DNA of 64,000 nt from Streptomyces griseoloalbus (GCA_014650015.1 BMUD01000004.1:336351-400350), one strand, 5' to 3'; positions 51,060 to 63,397 are shown, counted from the stretch's first letter. The notes: generated from the sequence alone by a model not told the origin. Numbers and translations are program-made.

Positions 51060-51841
51060 GCAAGTGGGGCGCGTGGGGAAGAGCGGGGCGGCCGTGGGAA
51101 GCAGCAGTCGCCGCAGACGCCCCCGCCGGGCACCCGGTAGTACAGGCAGCAGCTGCGGCGCCGGAAGGCGGTGCCGGTGAGGGTTCCGGTCCCGCTCAGC
51201 AGGGGGTGCGCGAGGAGTTCGCGGGTCAGGGAGGCGGCCCGGGCGGCGACGTCCGTCCGGCCGTGGCCGCGCCCCCAGCGGTCCAGTTCCCGGGCGGCGC
51301 CCGCCAGCGCGGAGGCGGCGTTGCCGCGCAGCAGGCCCGGCGCGAGGCGGTGGCGGGCGCGCAGGGCCGCCGCGAGGGGTTCGAGGTGGCCGCGCAGCAC
51401 CAGTTCGGCGATGGTCGCCGCGTCACCGGGCAGCGGCCGTACCCCGGTCAGCCACAGATCGTCGGGGGCGCTGCCCTCGGGGTCCCACAGCAGCAGCGGC
51501 GGGGCGAGGTCGGGGACGGCGCCGTACAGGGCGGCGCTGCCGAGGGCCACGGACCACAGGCGGGCGGCGAGCCCCTGCTGGGCCACCGACGCGGCGACCC
51601 GCGTCTCGGGGGTGCGCAGGGCAGCGGCGACTCGGCGGACCCGCGAGGTCAGGAAGTCGCCCTGAACATCCGGACGCCCGGGGCCGTATGCCTGGGCGAG
51701 CGTGGGCAGGCGGCGGTGCGGCACTCCCGCCGTGCGCGGGTCGGTCACTCCTGCCGTGCGCGGGTCGGTCACTCCTGCCGTGCGCAGTACGAAGAAGCCA
51801 CCGAGCCGGTGGAGGGCGGTGAGAGGCGGGTCGAGGTCCAC
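51056..51841 (-). CDS. FhuF-like (2Fe-2S) protein
   Basis: A 261-residue soluble protein with a C-terminal cysteine cluster RRSCCLYYRVPGGGVCGDCC, the C-C-x10-C-x2-C pattern of FhuF-like siderophore-iron reductases and related 2Fe-2S proteins. The body is helical and Leu/Ala-rich without membrane segments. Near residue 25 there is an 8-residue tandem repeat (RTAGVTDP, 2.7 copies), encoded by a 24-base repeat, that is unlikely to belong to the fold. GTG 51839-51841 (MDLDPPLTALHR) is preferred; other starts upstream are weaker. The stop touches the GT4 gene's start. Iron release from siderophores is inference; no siderophore genes are close. Confidence 0.78.
   Translation of the reverse strand: MDLDPPLTALHRLGGFFVLRTAGVTDPRTAGVTDPRTAGVPHRRLPTLAQAYGPGRPDVQGDFLTSRVRRVAAALRTPETRVAASVAQQGLAARLWSVALGSAALYGAVPDLAPPLLLWDPEGSAPDDLWLTGVRPLPGDAATIAELVLRGHLEPLAAALRARHRLAPGLLRGNAASALAGAARELDRWGRGHGRTDVAARAASLTRELLAHPLLSGTGTLTGTAFRRRSCCLYYRVPGGGVCGDCCFPRPPRSSPRAPLA
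51722..51785. repeat. 24-base tandem repeat, 2.7 copies
   Basis: Units at 51722-51745 and 51746-51769 differ by one base, and a 16-base partial copy follows. It lies inside the FhuF-like gene, where it encodes TDPRTAGV-type units in frame. Confidence 0.85.
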
Positions 51842-52069
51842 GAGGTGCAGTAGTACCAAGTTTCCTAAGGGAAGCCACCAAGGGTTCCCGGTCGAGGGGC
51901 ACCCACCCTGGGTATGACGGGGTCGTCGTCGTACTCCATCGGCAGTAGGACTCATCGCGTGCTCAGGGACGACGACGGGAACAGCCTGGCACGGCATCGT
52001 GTTGGTTATGAAAGCCGACCGTTCGCCGCGCCGGGTCCACCGCCCCGGCCTCACGCAGAGGAGCAGCCG

Positions 52070-54921
<2,852 letters not shown>

Positions 54922-56361
54922 ATGAGCAGTTCAGCGCAGATCGGCGTCACGGGGCTCGCGGTCATGGGCCGCAACCTCGCACGCAACTTCGCCCGCAACG
55001 GTTACACGGTCGCGGTGCACAACCGGACGGCGTCCCGCACGCACGCGCTGGTGGAGGAGTTCGGGCACGAGGGCAGCTTCGTGGCGGCCGAGACGGCCAA
55101 GGAGTTCGTGGCGGCGCTGGAGCGGCCGCGGCGGCTGGTCATCATGGTGAAGGCCGGCGAGCCGACGGACGCGGTGATCGAGGAGTTCGCCCCGCTGCTG
55201 GAGCCCGGCGACATGATCATCGACGGCGGCAACGCCCATTTCGCGGACACCCGCCGCCGGGAGCGCGAGCTGCGCGAGAAGGGCATCCACTTCGTCGGTA
55301 CCGGTATCTCCGGCGGCGAGGAGGGCGCGCTGCACGGGCCGAGCATCATGCCGGGCGGTTCGGCGGAGTCGTACGACTCGCTCGGCCCGATGCTGGAGAA
55401 GATCTCCGCCAAGGCGGCCGACGGCGCACCCTGCGTCACGCACGTCGGCCCGGACGGCGCCGGCCACTTCGTGAAGATGGTCCACAACGGCATCGAGTAC
55501 GCCGACATGCAGCTGATCGGTGAGGCGTACCAGCTGCTGCGCGATGTCGCCGGGTACTCCCCCGCGCAGATCGCGGACATCTTCCGCACCTGGAACACGG
55601 GCCGGCTGGACTCGTACCTGATCGAGATCACGGCCGAGGTGCTCTCGCACGTGGACGCGGCCACGGGCAAGCCGTTCGTGGACGTGGTGGTGGACCAGGC
55701 GGAGCAGAAGGGCACGGGCCGCTGGACCGTGCAGATCGCGCTCGACCTGGGCGTGCCGGTGTCGGGTATCGCGGAGGCGGTGTTCGCCCGTTCCCTGTCC
55801 GGCCACGCGGCGCTGCGCGAGGCCTCGCGCGGCCTCGCGGGGCCGAAGGCCACGCCGCTGAGCGAGTCGGAGGCGGCGGCGTTCGCCGACCGGGTGGAGC
55901 AGGCGCTGTACGCCTCGAAGATCGTGTCGTACACGCAGGGCTTCCACAAGATCGCCGCGGGCAGCGAGGAGTACGGCTGGAACATCGACCTCGGCTCGGT
56001 CTCCGCGATCTGGCGTGGTGGCTGCATCATCCGGGCGGCCTTCCTGGACCGTATCCGCGCCGCCTACGACGCTCGGGCGGACCTGCCGAGCCTGCTCTCG
56101 GACGAGACGTTCGCGCGGGAGATCGCCGACGCGCAGGACGACTGGCGCGAGGTGCTGGTCGCGGCGACCCGCCAGGGCGTGGCCACGCCCGGTTTCGCCG
56201 CGGCGCTCGCCTACTACGACGCCCTGCGCGCGGAGCGGCTGCCTGCCGCGCTCACCCAGGGCCAGCGGGACTACTTCGGCGCGCACACCTACCGGCGCAC
56301 GGACCGTGACGGCTCGTTCCACACGCTGTGGGGCGGGGACCGCTCGGAGGTGTCCGCGTAG
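54922..56361 (+). CDS. gnd: 6-phosphogluconate dehydrogenase (decarboxylating)
   Basis: A 479-residue enzyme of the oxidative pentose-phosphate pathway that makes ribulose-5-phosphate, CO2 and NADPH. Rossmann motif GVTGLAVMGRNLARNFARNG, substrate signature GTGISGGEEGALHGPSIMPG, VTHVGPDGAGHFVKMVHNGI with the catalytic Lys and Asn, VVDQAEQKGTGRWTVQIALD and, at the end, FGAHTYRRTDRDGSFHTLW are all intact. The C in position 2 of the usual GLGVMG is replaced (GLAVMG), which is common in this group. ATG 54922 with TAGGAG ahead is clear. A strong terminator follows. Confidence 0.97.
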   Translation: MSSSAQIGVTGLAVMGRNLARNFARNGYTVAVHNRTASRTHALVEEFGHEGSFVAAETAKEFVAALERPRRLVIMVKAGEPTDAVIEEFAPLLEPGDMIIDGGNAHFADTRRRERELREKGIHFVGTGISGGEEGALHGPSIMPGGSAESYDSLGPMLEKISAKAADGAPCVTHVGPDGAGHFVKMVHNGIEYADMQLIGEAYQLLRDVAGYSPAQIADIFRTWNTGRLDSYLIEITAEVLSHVDAATGKPFVDVVVDQAEQKGTGRWTVQIALDLGVPVSGIAEAVFARSLSGHAALREASRGLAGPKATPLSESEAAAFADRVEQALYASKIVSYTQGFHKIAAGSEEYGWNIDLGSVSAIWRGGCIIRAAFLDRIRAAYDARADLPSLLSDETFAREIADAQDDWREVLVAATRQGVATPGFAAALAYYDALRAERLPAALTQGQRDYFGAHTYRRTDRDGSFHTLWGGDRSEVSA

Positions 56362-56402
56362 GAGGGACCGGGCGGGGGCTCGTGGCCCCGTGACGTGCCG
56401 CT

Positions 56403-56447
56403 GACAGGGCGGTGGACTGCCTTCGGGCGGTCCACCGCCCTGTCGTT
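56403..56447 (+). terminator. Terminator after gnd
   Basis: A 15-bp perfect stem (56403-56417 with 56430-56444), an inner TGCC-TTCG-GGCG element and a following TTT form a strong intrinsic terminator. It may serve both gnd and the convergent small gene. Confidence 0.88.
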
Positions 56448-56459
56448 TCCGACGTCCGG

Positions 56460-56717
56460 TCAGCTCAGCGGCGGGCCCGGCTCCGGGTCGGGTACCGGCT
56501 CGGGGCCCGGCGGGATCGGTGAGGGCGACGGCTCGGGCGGGCCCGGAGCGGGCGGGCCCGGGGTGGGGTTCGGCGGTGTGGGTGCCGGTGCTGGTGTGGG
56601 TTCCGGTCCCGGGGGCGGCTGCGGGGGGCGCGCCGGGTCGGGGTAGGGCTCGGGGTGTGCGGGGTCCGGGCCCGGCGTGGGGCCCGGCGGGACGGGATCC
56701 GGATACGGGTTCGTCAT
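56460..56717 (-). CDS. 85-residue proline-rich protein
   Basis: A small protein of which about half the residues are Pro, in PDP, PEP and PGP patterns (MTNPYPDPVPPGPTPGPDP). It has no signal peptide or membrane segment. The ribosome site CCGGAGGACACC before ATG 56715-56717 supports translation. Function unknown; extended proline-rich chains often bind other proteins. The opposite strand is open as a glycine-rich frame, which I consider a shadow. Confidence 0.55.
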   Translation of the reverse strand: MTNPYPDPVPPGPTPGPDPAHPEPYPDPARPPQPPPGPEPTPAPAPTPPNPTPGPPAPGPPEPSPSPIPPGPEPVPDPEPGPPLS

Positions 56718-56868
56718 GACGGGTGTCCTCCGGCCAGTCGGTCGACGTCGGCTCTGGACTACTCCCCCGCCTACCCGACGCCCGCGTCTCCAGTCACCCG
56801 CGCGCGTGACGGCACGGGGACCAGGTGGCGCATCACGGGCGGGCGGGGCGAGAAGGGCTCGGCCGCTG

Positions 56869-57522
56869 CTATCGGGCGTCCGCCTGTCGCAGGGCCACTG
56901 CCGCCGCGCCCGCCGCGAGTCCCGGACGTGGACTGGACAGCACCGGGACCGTGGCCGTGGTGAGCCGTTCGGCCGGAGCCATCGACGCCTGGGCGAGGAC
57001 GATCACATCGGCGCCGGTGACCGCGTCGGCCGCGTCCGCGATCCGACGTACGTACCCCTCGGCATCCCCCGCTTCGAAGCGCTCCCAGGCCCCTGCCACC
57101 CACACCGTCCGCACCTCGACGGCCTGGCCGGCCCTCCGGGCCTCCTCCTCGATCAACGCCACCGTCGGCCGCAGGGTGCTCTCCAGTGCGGCGAGGACGA
57201 CGACCCGCGGCCCGGCGGCCACGGCCACGCCCGCCATGGGCCGGTCCACGCGCAGCACGGGAACGCCGGCCCGGGCGGCGGCCTGCTCCGCGATGTGGCC
57301 GATGGTCGAGCAGGTGCACAGCACGGCCCGGGCACCGCCGTCGACGGCCTCCCGCACCCTCGCCCGCACGTCGTCGGCGACGGCGGCGGGACCCGTGGCG
57401 CGGGCCCGCTCCAGCAGTTCTTCGGCGACGAAGTGCCGCAACTCCAGGCCGGGGTGGCCCTCGTCGCGCAAGGCGTCGAAGACGGGCACGTGGACGGGTG
57501 AGGTGTGCAGGAGCGCAAGCAT
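56869..57522 (-). CDS. Asp/Glu racemase-superfamily protein
   Basis: A 217-residue two-lobed protein. It begins LALLHTSPVHVPVFDALRDE; the first active-site Cys lies in AVLCTCSTIGHIAEQA. At the mirror position, where racemases have the second Cys, it reads VIVLAQASMAPAERL, so only one catalytic Cys is present. Single-Cys members include decarboxylases and isomerases (arylmalonate decarboxylase, maleate isomerase), so racemisation should not be assumed. It lies 13 bases downstream of the small GNAT-like gene on the same strand and probably shares its transcript. Confidence 0.82.
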   Translation of the reverse strand: MLALLHTSPVHVPVFDALRDEGHPGLELRHFVAEELLERARATGPAAVADDVRARVREAVDGGARAVLCTCSTIGHIAEQAAARAGVPVLRVDRPMAGVAVAAGPRVVVLAALESTLRPTVALIEEEARRAGQAVEVRTVWVAGAWERFEAGDAEGYVRRIADAADAVTGADVIVLAQASMAPAERLTTATVPVLSSPRPGLAAGAAAVALRQADAR

Positions 57523-57535
57523 GCGGGCCCTGTCG

Positions 57536-57880
57536 TCAGAACCGCTCGGGATGCGCCGACAGCCACGCCTTCGCCGCCCGGATCAGCTCCGGACCGGCCG
57601 CAGGGGCCTGCTCGGGATGACGTTCAACCCATTTGATGACGTACGGGCAGAGCGGAGCGACGGCACTGTCCTCGCGGGCGGCGACGGCGTAGAGCTCGCG
57701 GGCGAGGGATCCGGCGATGCCGTTGCCCTCGTGGGCGGGCTCCACGATGGTGTGCACCGGCACGAGCGCGCGCTCGGGGGCATCGAGGACGAAGTACTCG
57801 ATCCGCCCGACGACCTCGCCCTCTGTCACCGCCTCGAGCCGGCCCGCCGCCCGGTCGTCACGGATCTCGAAGTCACCCAT
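57536..57880 (-). CDS. Small YjdJ/GNAT-type acetyltransferase-like protein
   Basis: A 114-residue protein of the N-acetyltransferase (Gcn5-like, COG2388) group: GRIEYFVLDAPERALVPVHT, IVEPAHEGNGIAGSLARELY (acetyl-CoA loop EGNGIAG) and CPYVIKWVERHPE with the conserved Cys of this mini-GNAT family. Such proteins are about 90-110 residues; substrates are unknown. The ATG at 57878-57880 (MGDFEIRDD) gives normal length; open frame upstream overlaps panD. Confidence 0.85.
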   Translation of the reverse strand: MGDFEIRDDRAAGRLEAVTEGEVVGRIEYFVLDAPERALVPVHTIVEPAHEGNGIAGSLARELYAVAAREDSAVAPLCPYVIKWVERHPEQAPAAGPELIRAAKAWLSAHPERF

Positions 57881-57914
57881 GGCCACGTCACGCTCCTGCC
57901 TCGGTCTGCGCCGG

Positions 57915-58334
57915 TCAGGCCGTGACGGCCTGCGGGCTGCGCTCCTGGTCCGACCCCGGCACCGGCTCGGACGGGTCGGCCCCCAGAGCCACGATGCGGT
58001 TGTCGCCGTCCACATGCACGACCCGGGGTTCCAGCGCCCGCGCCTCGGCGTCGGTCACCTGAGCGTAACTGATGATGATCACCAGATCACCGGGGTGCAC
58101 GAGATGGGCTGCCGCCCCGTTGATCCCGATCACCCCGGACCCCCGCTCGCCCTCGATGACGTAGGTCTCCAGCCGGGCCCCGTTGGTGATGTCGACGATG
58201 TGCACCAGCTCACCGGGCAGCAGATCGGCGGCATCGAGCAGCTCGGCGTCGATCGTCACGGATCCCACGTAGTGCAGGTCGGCCTGGGTGACGGTGGCGC
58301 GGTGGATCTTGGACTTGAACAGAGTACGCAGCAC
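57915..58334 (-). CDS. panD: Aspartate 1-decarboxylase proenzyme
   Basis: A 139-residue pyruvoyl-dependent enzyme that makes beta-alanine for pantothenate and coenzyme A. The self-cleavage site Gly24-Ser25 lies in [42 protein letters not shown] and [20 protein letters not shown] are canonical. GTG 58332-58334 follows CCAGGAGTCC. The stand-alone position without panB or panC is usual in Streptomyces. The C-terminal 20 residues ([19 protein letters not shown]) extend beyond the conserved domain. Confidence 0.96.
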   Translation of the reverse strand: MLRTLFKSKIHRATVTQADLHYVGSVTIDAELLDAADLLPGELVHIVDITNGARLETYVIEGERGSGVIGINGAAAHLVHPGDLVIIISYAQVTDAEARALEPRVVHVDGDNRIVALGADPSEPVPGSDQERSPQAVTA

Positions 58335-58893
58335 TTTGGACTCCTGGAAGACGGCTCCCTGCCTGCTTTGTGCAGGTCAAGGGCGTCCCTCACTGTACAT
58401 CGGCATGCCTTCGGCTCGAAGACATACAGGAAAATCGTGCGTTGCTGTGACCAGGCTTGCCGCCTGCGTATTTCTGCGCCAGCAGGCTGCCGCGAAGCCA
58501 CCGACTGGGCGCACGCACGAGGAGCCGTGCGGGACTGATGCTGAGTGGATGCTAACTTACCTGACGTCTCATCAGACATGTCGAGAGTCCGCGACATTGG
58601 CCTGCTCGGGGGCTAATTCGATCCCGGCTCGCAGGCGAGTGCGAGAGCGGGAAGGGAGAGCCGACCAGCACGCTCCCCCACCACACGATCGAGCGCTTCC
58701 GCGTCATTTCCCCTCTTCGCCATGCCCAAGGCGCAGGGGCAGTCGGGGGCTGGTCGCCACCGCCGTCCTGCACGGCCGCGTGCACGGCCCACCCTGCGGC
58801 AAGACCGTCCGGGCGGTGCTGACGACGCCGGTCGAAGCATGGCGCACACGGCTTCGCCCTCGCCCCGTCGCGGGCGCCGGAAGGGCTACCCAC
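58335..58893. other. Gap upstream of panD, no gene supported
   Basis: The first 150 bases carry the panD promoter and are less GC-rich. The rest is open in several frames but none has a ribosome site or recognisable sequence. It marks the passage from conserved genes to the decaying right-hand region. Confidence 0.4.
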
Positions 58894-60565
58894 TCACCGC
58901 CGGTAACGCCAGATCTGCCGCAACCGCAGAGCCTCCACGGCCCGATGAGTCTCGAGCTCCGCATCAGGGACGGGCTCCCGGCCGAGGCCGAGGCGCACCT
59001 GGCGATAGAGCCGGTGCGGGGCGGCTACGGAATTGTCGATCAGTGTGGACAGGAGCGGCTCGTCAGCCGGTGTGCCCCGATCCACCACGACAAGCAACGC
59101 GACCTGGTCGTCGGGGTGCAGGCACGGGAGCTGCCCACCCGCCCGAAGCCGGAGGTCGCCCCAGCTCAGAGGAGTGCCGTCGGCGCGGGCCAGTTCTTCA
59201 AGGATGTCGCGGACCGTGGGGGCCAGCTTCTCGATCCTCTCGGCCGGCAGGCGGTCGTCTTGCGGTGGCTCGGCGGTGCGTCCCGTCCGCGCCGATGTGT
59301 TCCGCGAGGCGGCGGCCGCCTGGGCGGAGCGCTCGGCGGACCTTCGGTCCTCCAGCCTGCTCTGCCACCGCTCGACGAGCTTGGTTTCCGCGGCGGGCAG
59401 TGGTCGGGCGAGCTGATCGCGATGTTTCCCGATCTCGTCGAGCAGCCGCAGCAGGTCCTGGGTGGGCCGGTGCCCATGGGTCCGGTCCAGTTCACCGAGC
59501 AGGCGTCGGATCTTCCTGAGGTTCGGATCCTTCTTCTCGACCGGCTTCGGTTCAAGAGCCTTGGCCGGTTTCGGGTCGGGAGCGACGGCCCGACGCTCCG
59601 CCCTGGCCGGGGTGACGGTAATGGGGCGGCCGATCAGACCGATGAGGAGGTCCAGGACGCGGTCGCCCTCTCCTAGCCAGTCACGGAGGGCCCTCCGGCT
59701 CGCGGCCGATGCCGTCGTCGCGGATCACCCCCTCGGCACGCAGCTCCTCGAGCGCGGGCGTGATAAGGCCGCTCTCGGTCATCCGGCAGAGCTCCAGCGG
59801 AACCCAGGGCGTCTTCTTCCCGTCGGTCGCGGTACCGATGAACACACGACGGTCATTGCCCTCGGTCTCGCACCGCACGAGGAGGGCGTACCCGCGCCGC
59901 GCCACCATGTCGCGAGCAAGCGCGTCATCCCGGCCGAACACCCACTCGATACGGCCTTCCTTCGCGCCCAGGCTGTCCGCCGCCTTGCGCCAGCTCCGGT
60001 AGTCCTCCGAGTGGAGCTCGAACCGGAGATGCATTCTCGTGCGAGGCAGCCGGAAGTCCACGGCATCGCCGTGGCAGTGCCCGAAGCTGCGCAGTTCACC
60101 CTGGGCCGCGTACCCCTGTCCGGCCAACCAGCGAGTGACATGGGTTTTGACGAACAGGTGGTCGGCGCCGTCCGCGCTGTGGCTGGCCCGGTGGCACTCC
60201 CCGCGGGCGGGGTCGGCTTCGTGGGCGAAGTGACAGACCCTCGTCACATGCCGTTTGGGACGCAGCGGTTCCCCGCAGCCGCCGAGCAGCGTGCCGCACC
60301 AGAAGTCGCTCCTCCCGAACTAGCGGATGAACTCATCTAACTTATGCGGTTGTTCAGGAAGAATCACCGGCTGGTCCGAGTCGCGGCCTCCGATGACCAC
60401 GCTCTGGATGAGGCAGGTGTCGATCTGCCCCAACTCTGGATCCTCCGATGAAGACGTGAGACGACCATCTTGGGGGACAAGGGGGTGAGACAAACTGTGA
60501 CACGCGTCCTTCGACAGCACCACATGCCCTGCATGCGAAAAGACCTGGTCGGGGGAGAAGCTCAA
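58894..60565 (-). pseudogene. Broken CoiA-like gene (amber codon plus 1-base shift)
   Basis: One protein of roughly 550 residues can be followed through three pieces. Piece 1 (60565 to about 60323) ends ILPEQPHKLDEFIR, then an in-frame TAG (60320-60322), and the same frame continues with FGRSDFWCGTLLGGCGEPLR and TRVCHFAHEADPARGECHRA, a zinc-knuckle and His-rich start like CoiA-family proteins. Piece 2 ends at a TGA at 59681. Piece 3 lies one base away in frame, reads RALRDWLGEGDRVLDLLIGL and runs to LRLRQIWRYRR at 58894; it has no ATG, GTG or TTG start for about 200 codons. Removing one G of the GGG at 59691-59693 (minus strand) joins 2 and 3. CoiA-like proteins are linked to DNA uptake or nuclease-like folds; the role here is unknown. 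The start (TTG 60565) is uncertain. Confidence 0.72.
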
Positions 60566-60646
60566 GGACTCGGAAGTCCCCCGCCCCGAACACCGCGCGC
60601 CCGCTCCGCGCGAAGTCGTTCACAGCTGGAGCGGTGGTGCCGGTGA

Positions 60647-60832
60647 TCATCCGATGAGGGTGTGCAGGGCCGGAACGCTGCCGCCGGCACTCAACACACC
60701 CGCGATGGCAGCTGCCGCGATCGGGGCCCCGGTGAGGACCGTCAGACAGCCGATGACCATGCCAATGACGACGGCTGCCAGGAGGACGACGGCAGTGTGT
60801 AGGGACAGGAAGGTGTCAGGTGGAGTGGACAT
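60647..60832 (-). CDS. 61-residue membrane protein
   Basis: A small protein with two hydrophobic segments: LHTAVVLLAAVVIGMVIGCL and TGAPIAAAAIAGVLSAGGSV. The ATG at 60830-60832 (MSTPPDTF) is the best start; an upstream in-frame start at 60901 would add a charged 23-residue stretch that is not membrane-like. Function unknown. It lies between the broken CoiA-like gene and the WD40 gene, on the opposite strand to the latter. Confidence 0.55.
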   Translation of the reverse strand: MSTPPDTFLSLHTAVVLLAAVVIGMVIGCLTVLTGAPIAAAAIAGVLSAGGSVPALHTLIG

Positions 60833-61062
60833 GCCTCGACTCTGGCCTGCTTCACCACTCTGACCTGCAGGGATCGAACGGATCCGGCGAACGCCGATCA
60901 CTCACGCAACTCCTCCATACACAGCGGGTGTTCGGCCGAACACCCGCCGCACGACCGCGTCCCGCACGGGTTGTACGAGACTGTTCCGTCAAGTTCGGTG
61001 CTGTTCGGTCCGAAGGCCCCTATGCTGCGGATGACTTGGGACAGCGTGGGGGGACGAAGCCC

Positions 61063-63397
61063 ATGGGAGAGCATGCGGAGCCCACCGACCGGGCGGGCAC
61101 GTACGAGGAGGCGCTGCGGGATCACGCTGCTCACCTGAGCCGTCTAAGGGTGGAGCGGGGCAATCCGTCGCTGCGTGCCATCGAGGCCCGCGCGCGAAAG
61201 TTGTTCGCCCAGGAGCAAGCATCGTTGCCGATCGCCACGCAAAGCGCGGCACTCGGCGGCAAGTACGTGAGCGTGGACAAGGTGATGCTGCTCGTGCGCA
61301 CGCTGCTGTCCTGGGACGAGTACGGCCAGGAATGCCCACCGCCTGACCGTAGATCACCCGTGCTGGAGCCGTGGCGTGCCCGGTGGGTCGCCGTCGCGTC
61401 AGCACGGCCGACGCGACGACTGGCTCGCCCCCTGCGGCAGGAACCGGTGAGCGGTCCACTGGAGACCTCGTCCACGGCAGCTCCCTCGCCCCGCTACACC
61501 CTCGCCTACGCGCCGCTGGTGCACACGGGCCCGGTTGTGTCGGCGGCGTTCTCCCCGGACGGGCGGCTACTCGCCACGGGGAGCGCGGACAACACCGTCC
61601 GGCTGTGGGACTCCGCTTCCGGGGCTCCGGCCGGGGAGGCCCTCGCCGGCCATACCGAGGGGGTGGCGTCGGTGGCGTTCTCGCCCGACGGACGGCTGCT
61701 GGCCACCGCGAGCGCCGATCACACGGTGTGCCTGTGGGACACCGTGTCCAGGGCTCCGGTCGGCGAACCCCTAGGTGGCCACACCGACGAGGTCTGGTCG
61801 GTGGCGTTCTCCCCGGACGGGCGGCTCCTGGCCACCGCGAGCGCGGACGAGACCGTACGGCTGTGGGACACCGCCACGTACACACCGGTGAGGGACGCCC
61901 TCACCGGCCACGGCGATCCGGTCTGGTCGGTGGCGTTCTCCCCCGATGGCTGCCTGCTCGCCACGGCGAGCCGCGACAAGACCGTGCGCCTGTGGGACCC
62001 GGCCACCGGCGCCCTCGTCGGCAGGCCCCTCGTCGGTCATACCGACGACGTCGAGTCGGTGGCGTTCTCACCGGACGGGCACCTACTGGCGACAGCCTCC
62101 TCCGACGGAACCGTGCGGCTCTGGAACGTGATCACGGGAGCCGCCGCCCTCGCCCCGTTCACCGGTCACACCGGCCCGGTCTTCTCGGTGGCGTTCTCCC
62201 CGGACGGCCAGTTGCTGGCCACCGCCAGCCGGGACAGGACCGTGCGGCTGTGGGATCCCGCGACCGGGGTGAATGTCGACGAACCGCTCGACGGGCACAC
62301 CGATCAGGTCTGGTCAGTCGCCTTCTCCCCCGACGGGGGCCTGCTCGCCACCGCCGGTCACGACAACACGGTGCGCGTCCACCGGCATGGTGGGCCTCGC
62401 ACACCGGCACCCGTCCTCGTGGCCAACTCCGCTCTATGGGCGGTCGAGCACGCCCTCTCGCAGGGGCACCACGTGCCGTTGCCCCCCCCTGCACGGCGGT
62501 TGCGGAGGCTCTCTCCATTCCGTGGCGTTCTCCCCGGACGGTCGGCTGCTTGCCTGCGCGGGCACCGACGGGACGGTGCGGCTGTGGGACCCTGTCACCC
62601 GCGCCCCGGCCGGCGATCCCCTCACCGGGCACACCGAACGGATCCGGTCGGTGACGTTCTCCCCTGACGGACGGCTGCTGGCCACCGCCAGTGACGACGA
62701 AACCGTCCGCCTGTGGGACCCTGCTACCCGCCTCCCCATCGGCAACCCGCTCACTGTTCAGGACGGCTCCTGCCTGTCAGTGGTGATCTCCCCCGACGGA
62801 CGCACCCTCGCCTGCGCCAGTAACGATCCCCTGCTGTGGGACACGGCGACGGGCGCCCTCCTCGGCGAACCCCTCGCCGGCCACACCGACACCGTCGAAT
62901 CCGTGGCGTTCTCACCCGACGGACGGCTGCTGGCCACCGCCAGTGACGACGAAACCGTCCGCCTGTGGGACCCTGCCACCCACCTCCCCATCGGCAACCC
63001 GCTCACCGGCCACGAGGGCGGCGTCGAATGCGTGACGTTCTCACCCGACGGACGACTGCTGGCCACCGCGGGCCACGACGGGACAGTCCGTCTGTGGGAT
63101 GCCGTGACTGGCTCTCCCGCCCGTGAACCTCTCACCGGCCACACCGGTCCGGTCCTCTCGGTGGCATTCTCACCCGACGGATATCTGCTGGCCGCCGCGA
63201 GTGGCGACGGCACCGTACGGCTGTGGAACACGCTCACCCGACACCCTGTCGGCGAACCCCTGGCCGACCACACCGACCGGATCCACTCCGTCGCATTCTC
63301 CCCCGACGGCCACTTCATCGCCTCGGCCGGAAGTGACGGGCTCGTGCGCCTGTGGGCAGGCCGTTTCCGACTGTCAGTGGTTCATCCGTCCGGTTGA
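61063..63397 (+). pseudogene. Two-propeller WD40 repeat protein, frame broken at a C8 tract
   Basis: ATG 61063 opens a frame with a 110-residue helical N-terminal domain (HLSRLRVERGNPSLRAIEAR, ending LLSWDEYGQECP) related in style to the domain fused to Streptomyces WD40 and NTPase proteins. Seven WD40 repeats follow in this frame (pattern SVAFSPDGRLLATASADETV then RLWD), ending near 62390. After a 30-residue linker the C8 run at 62482-62489 is reached; the frame then runs on as non-WD40 sequence to 62667. Seven more WD40 repeats continue in the +1 frame to the TGA at 63395-63397. Removing one C restores a 777-codon gene encoding two seven-blade propellers. WD40 propellers are protein-binding platforms; the partner is unknown. 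A sequencing error, a real mutation or slippage control are all possible. Confidence 0.8.
62482..62489 (+). repeat. C8 homopolymer at the WD40 frame break
   Basis: Eight consecutive C bases lie in the linker between the two WD40 propellers. Seven would keep one continuous frame. Confidence 0.9.

Noticed and set aside
59675-59700. Programmed +1 frameshift at CCG-TGA-C in the CoiA-like gene
   Set aside because: The context resembles the prfB site only at the UGA C, there is no upstream Shine-Dalgarno-like stimulator that I can see, and an amber codon earlier in the same gene favours decay.
60320-60322. TAG as a recoded sense codon
   Set aside because: No pyrrolysine genes or stem-loop support; the downstream lesion makes simple inactivation the better explanation.
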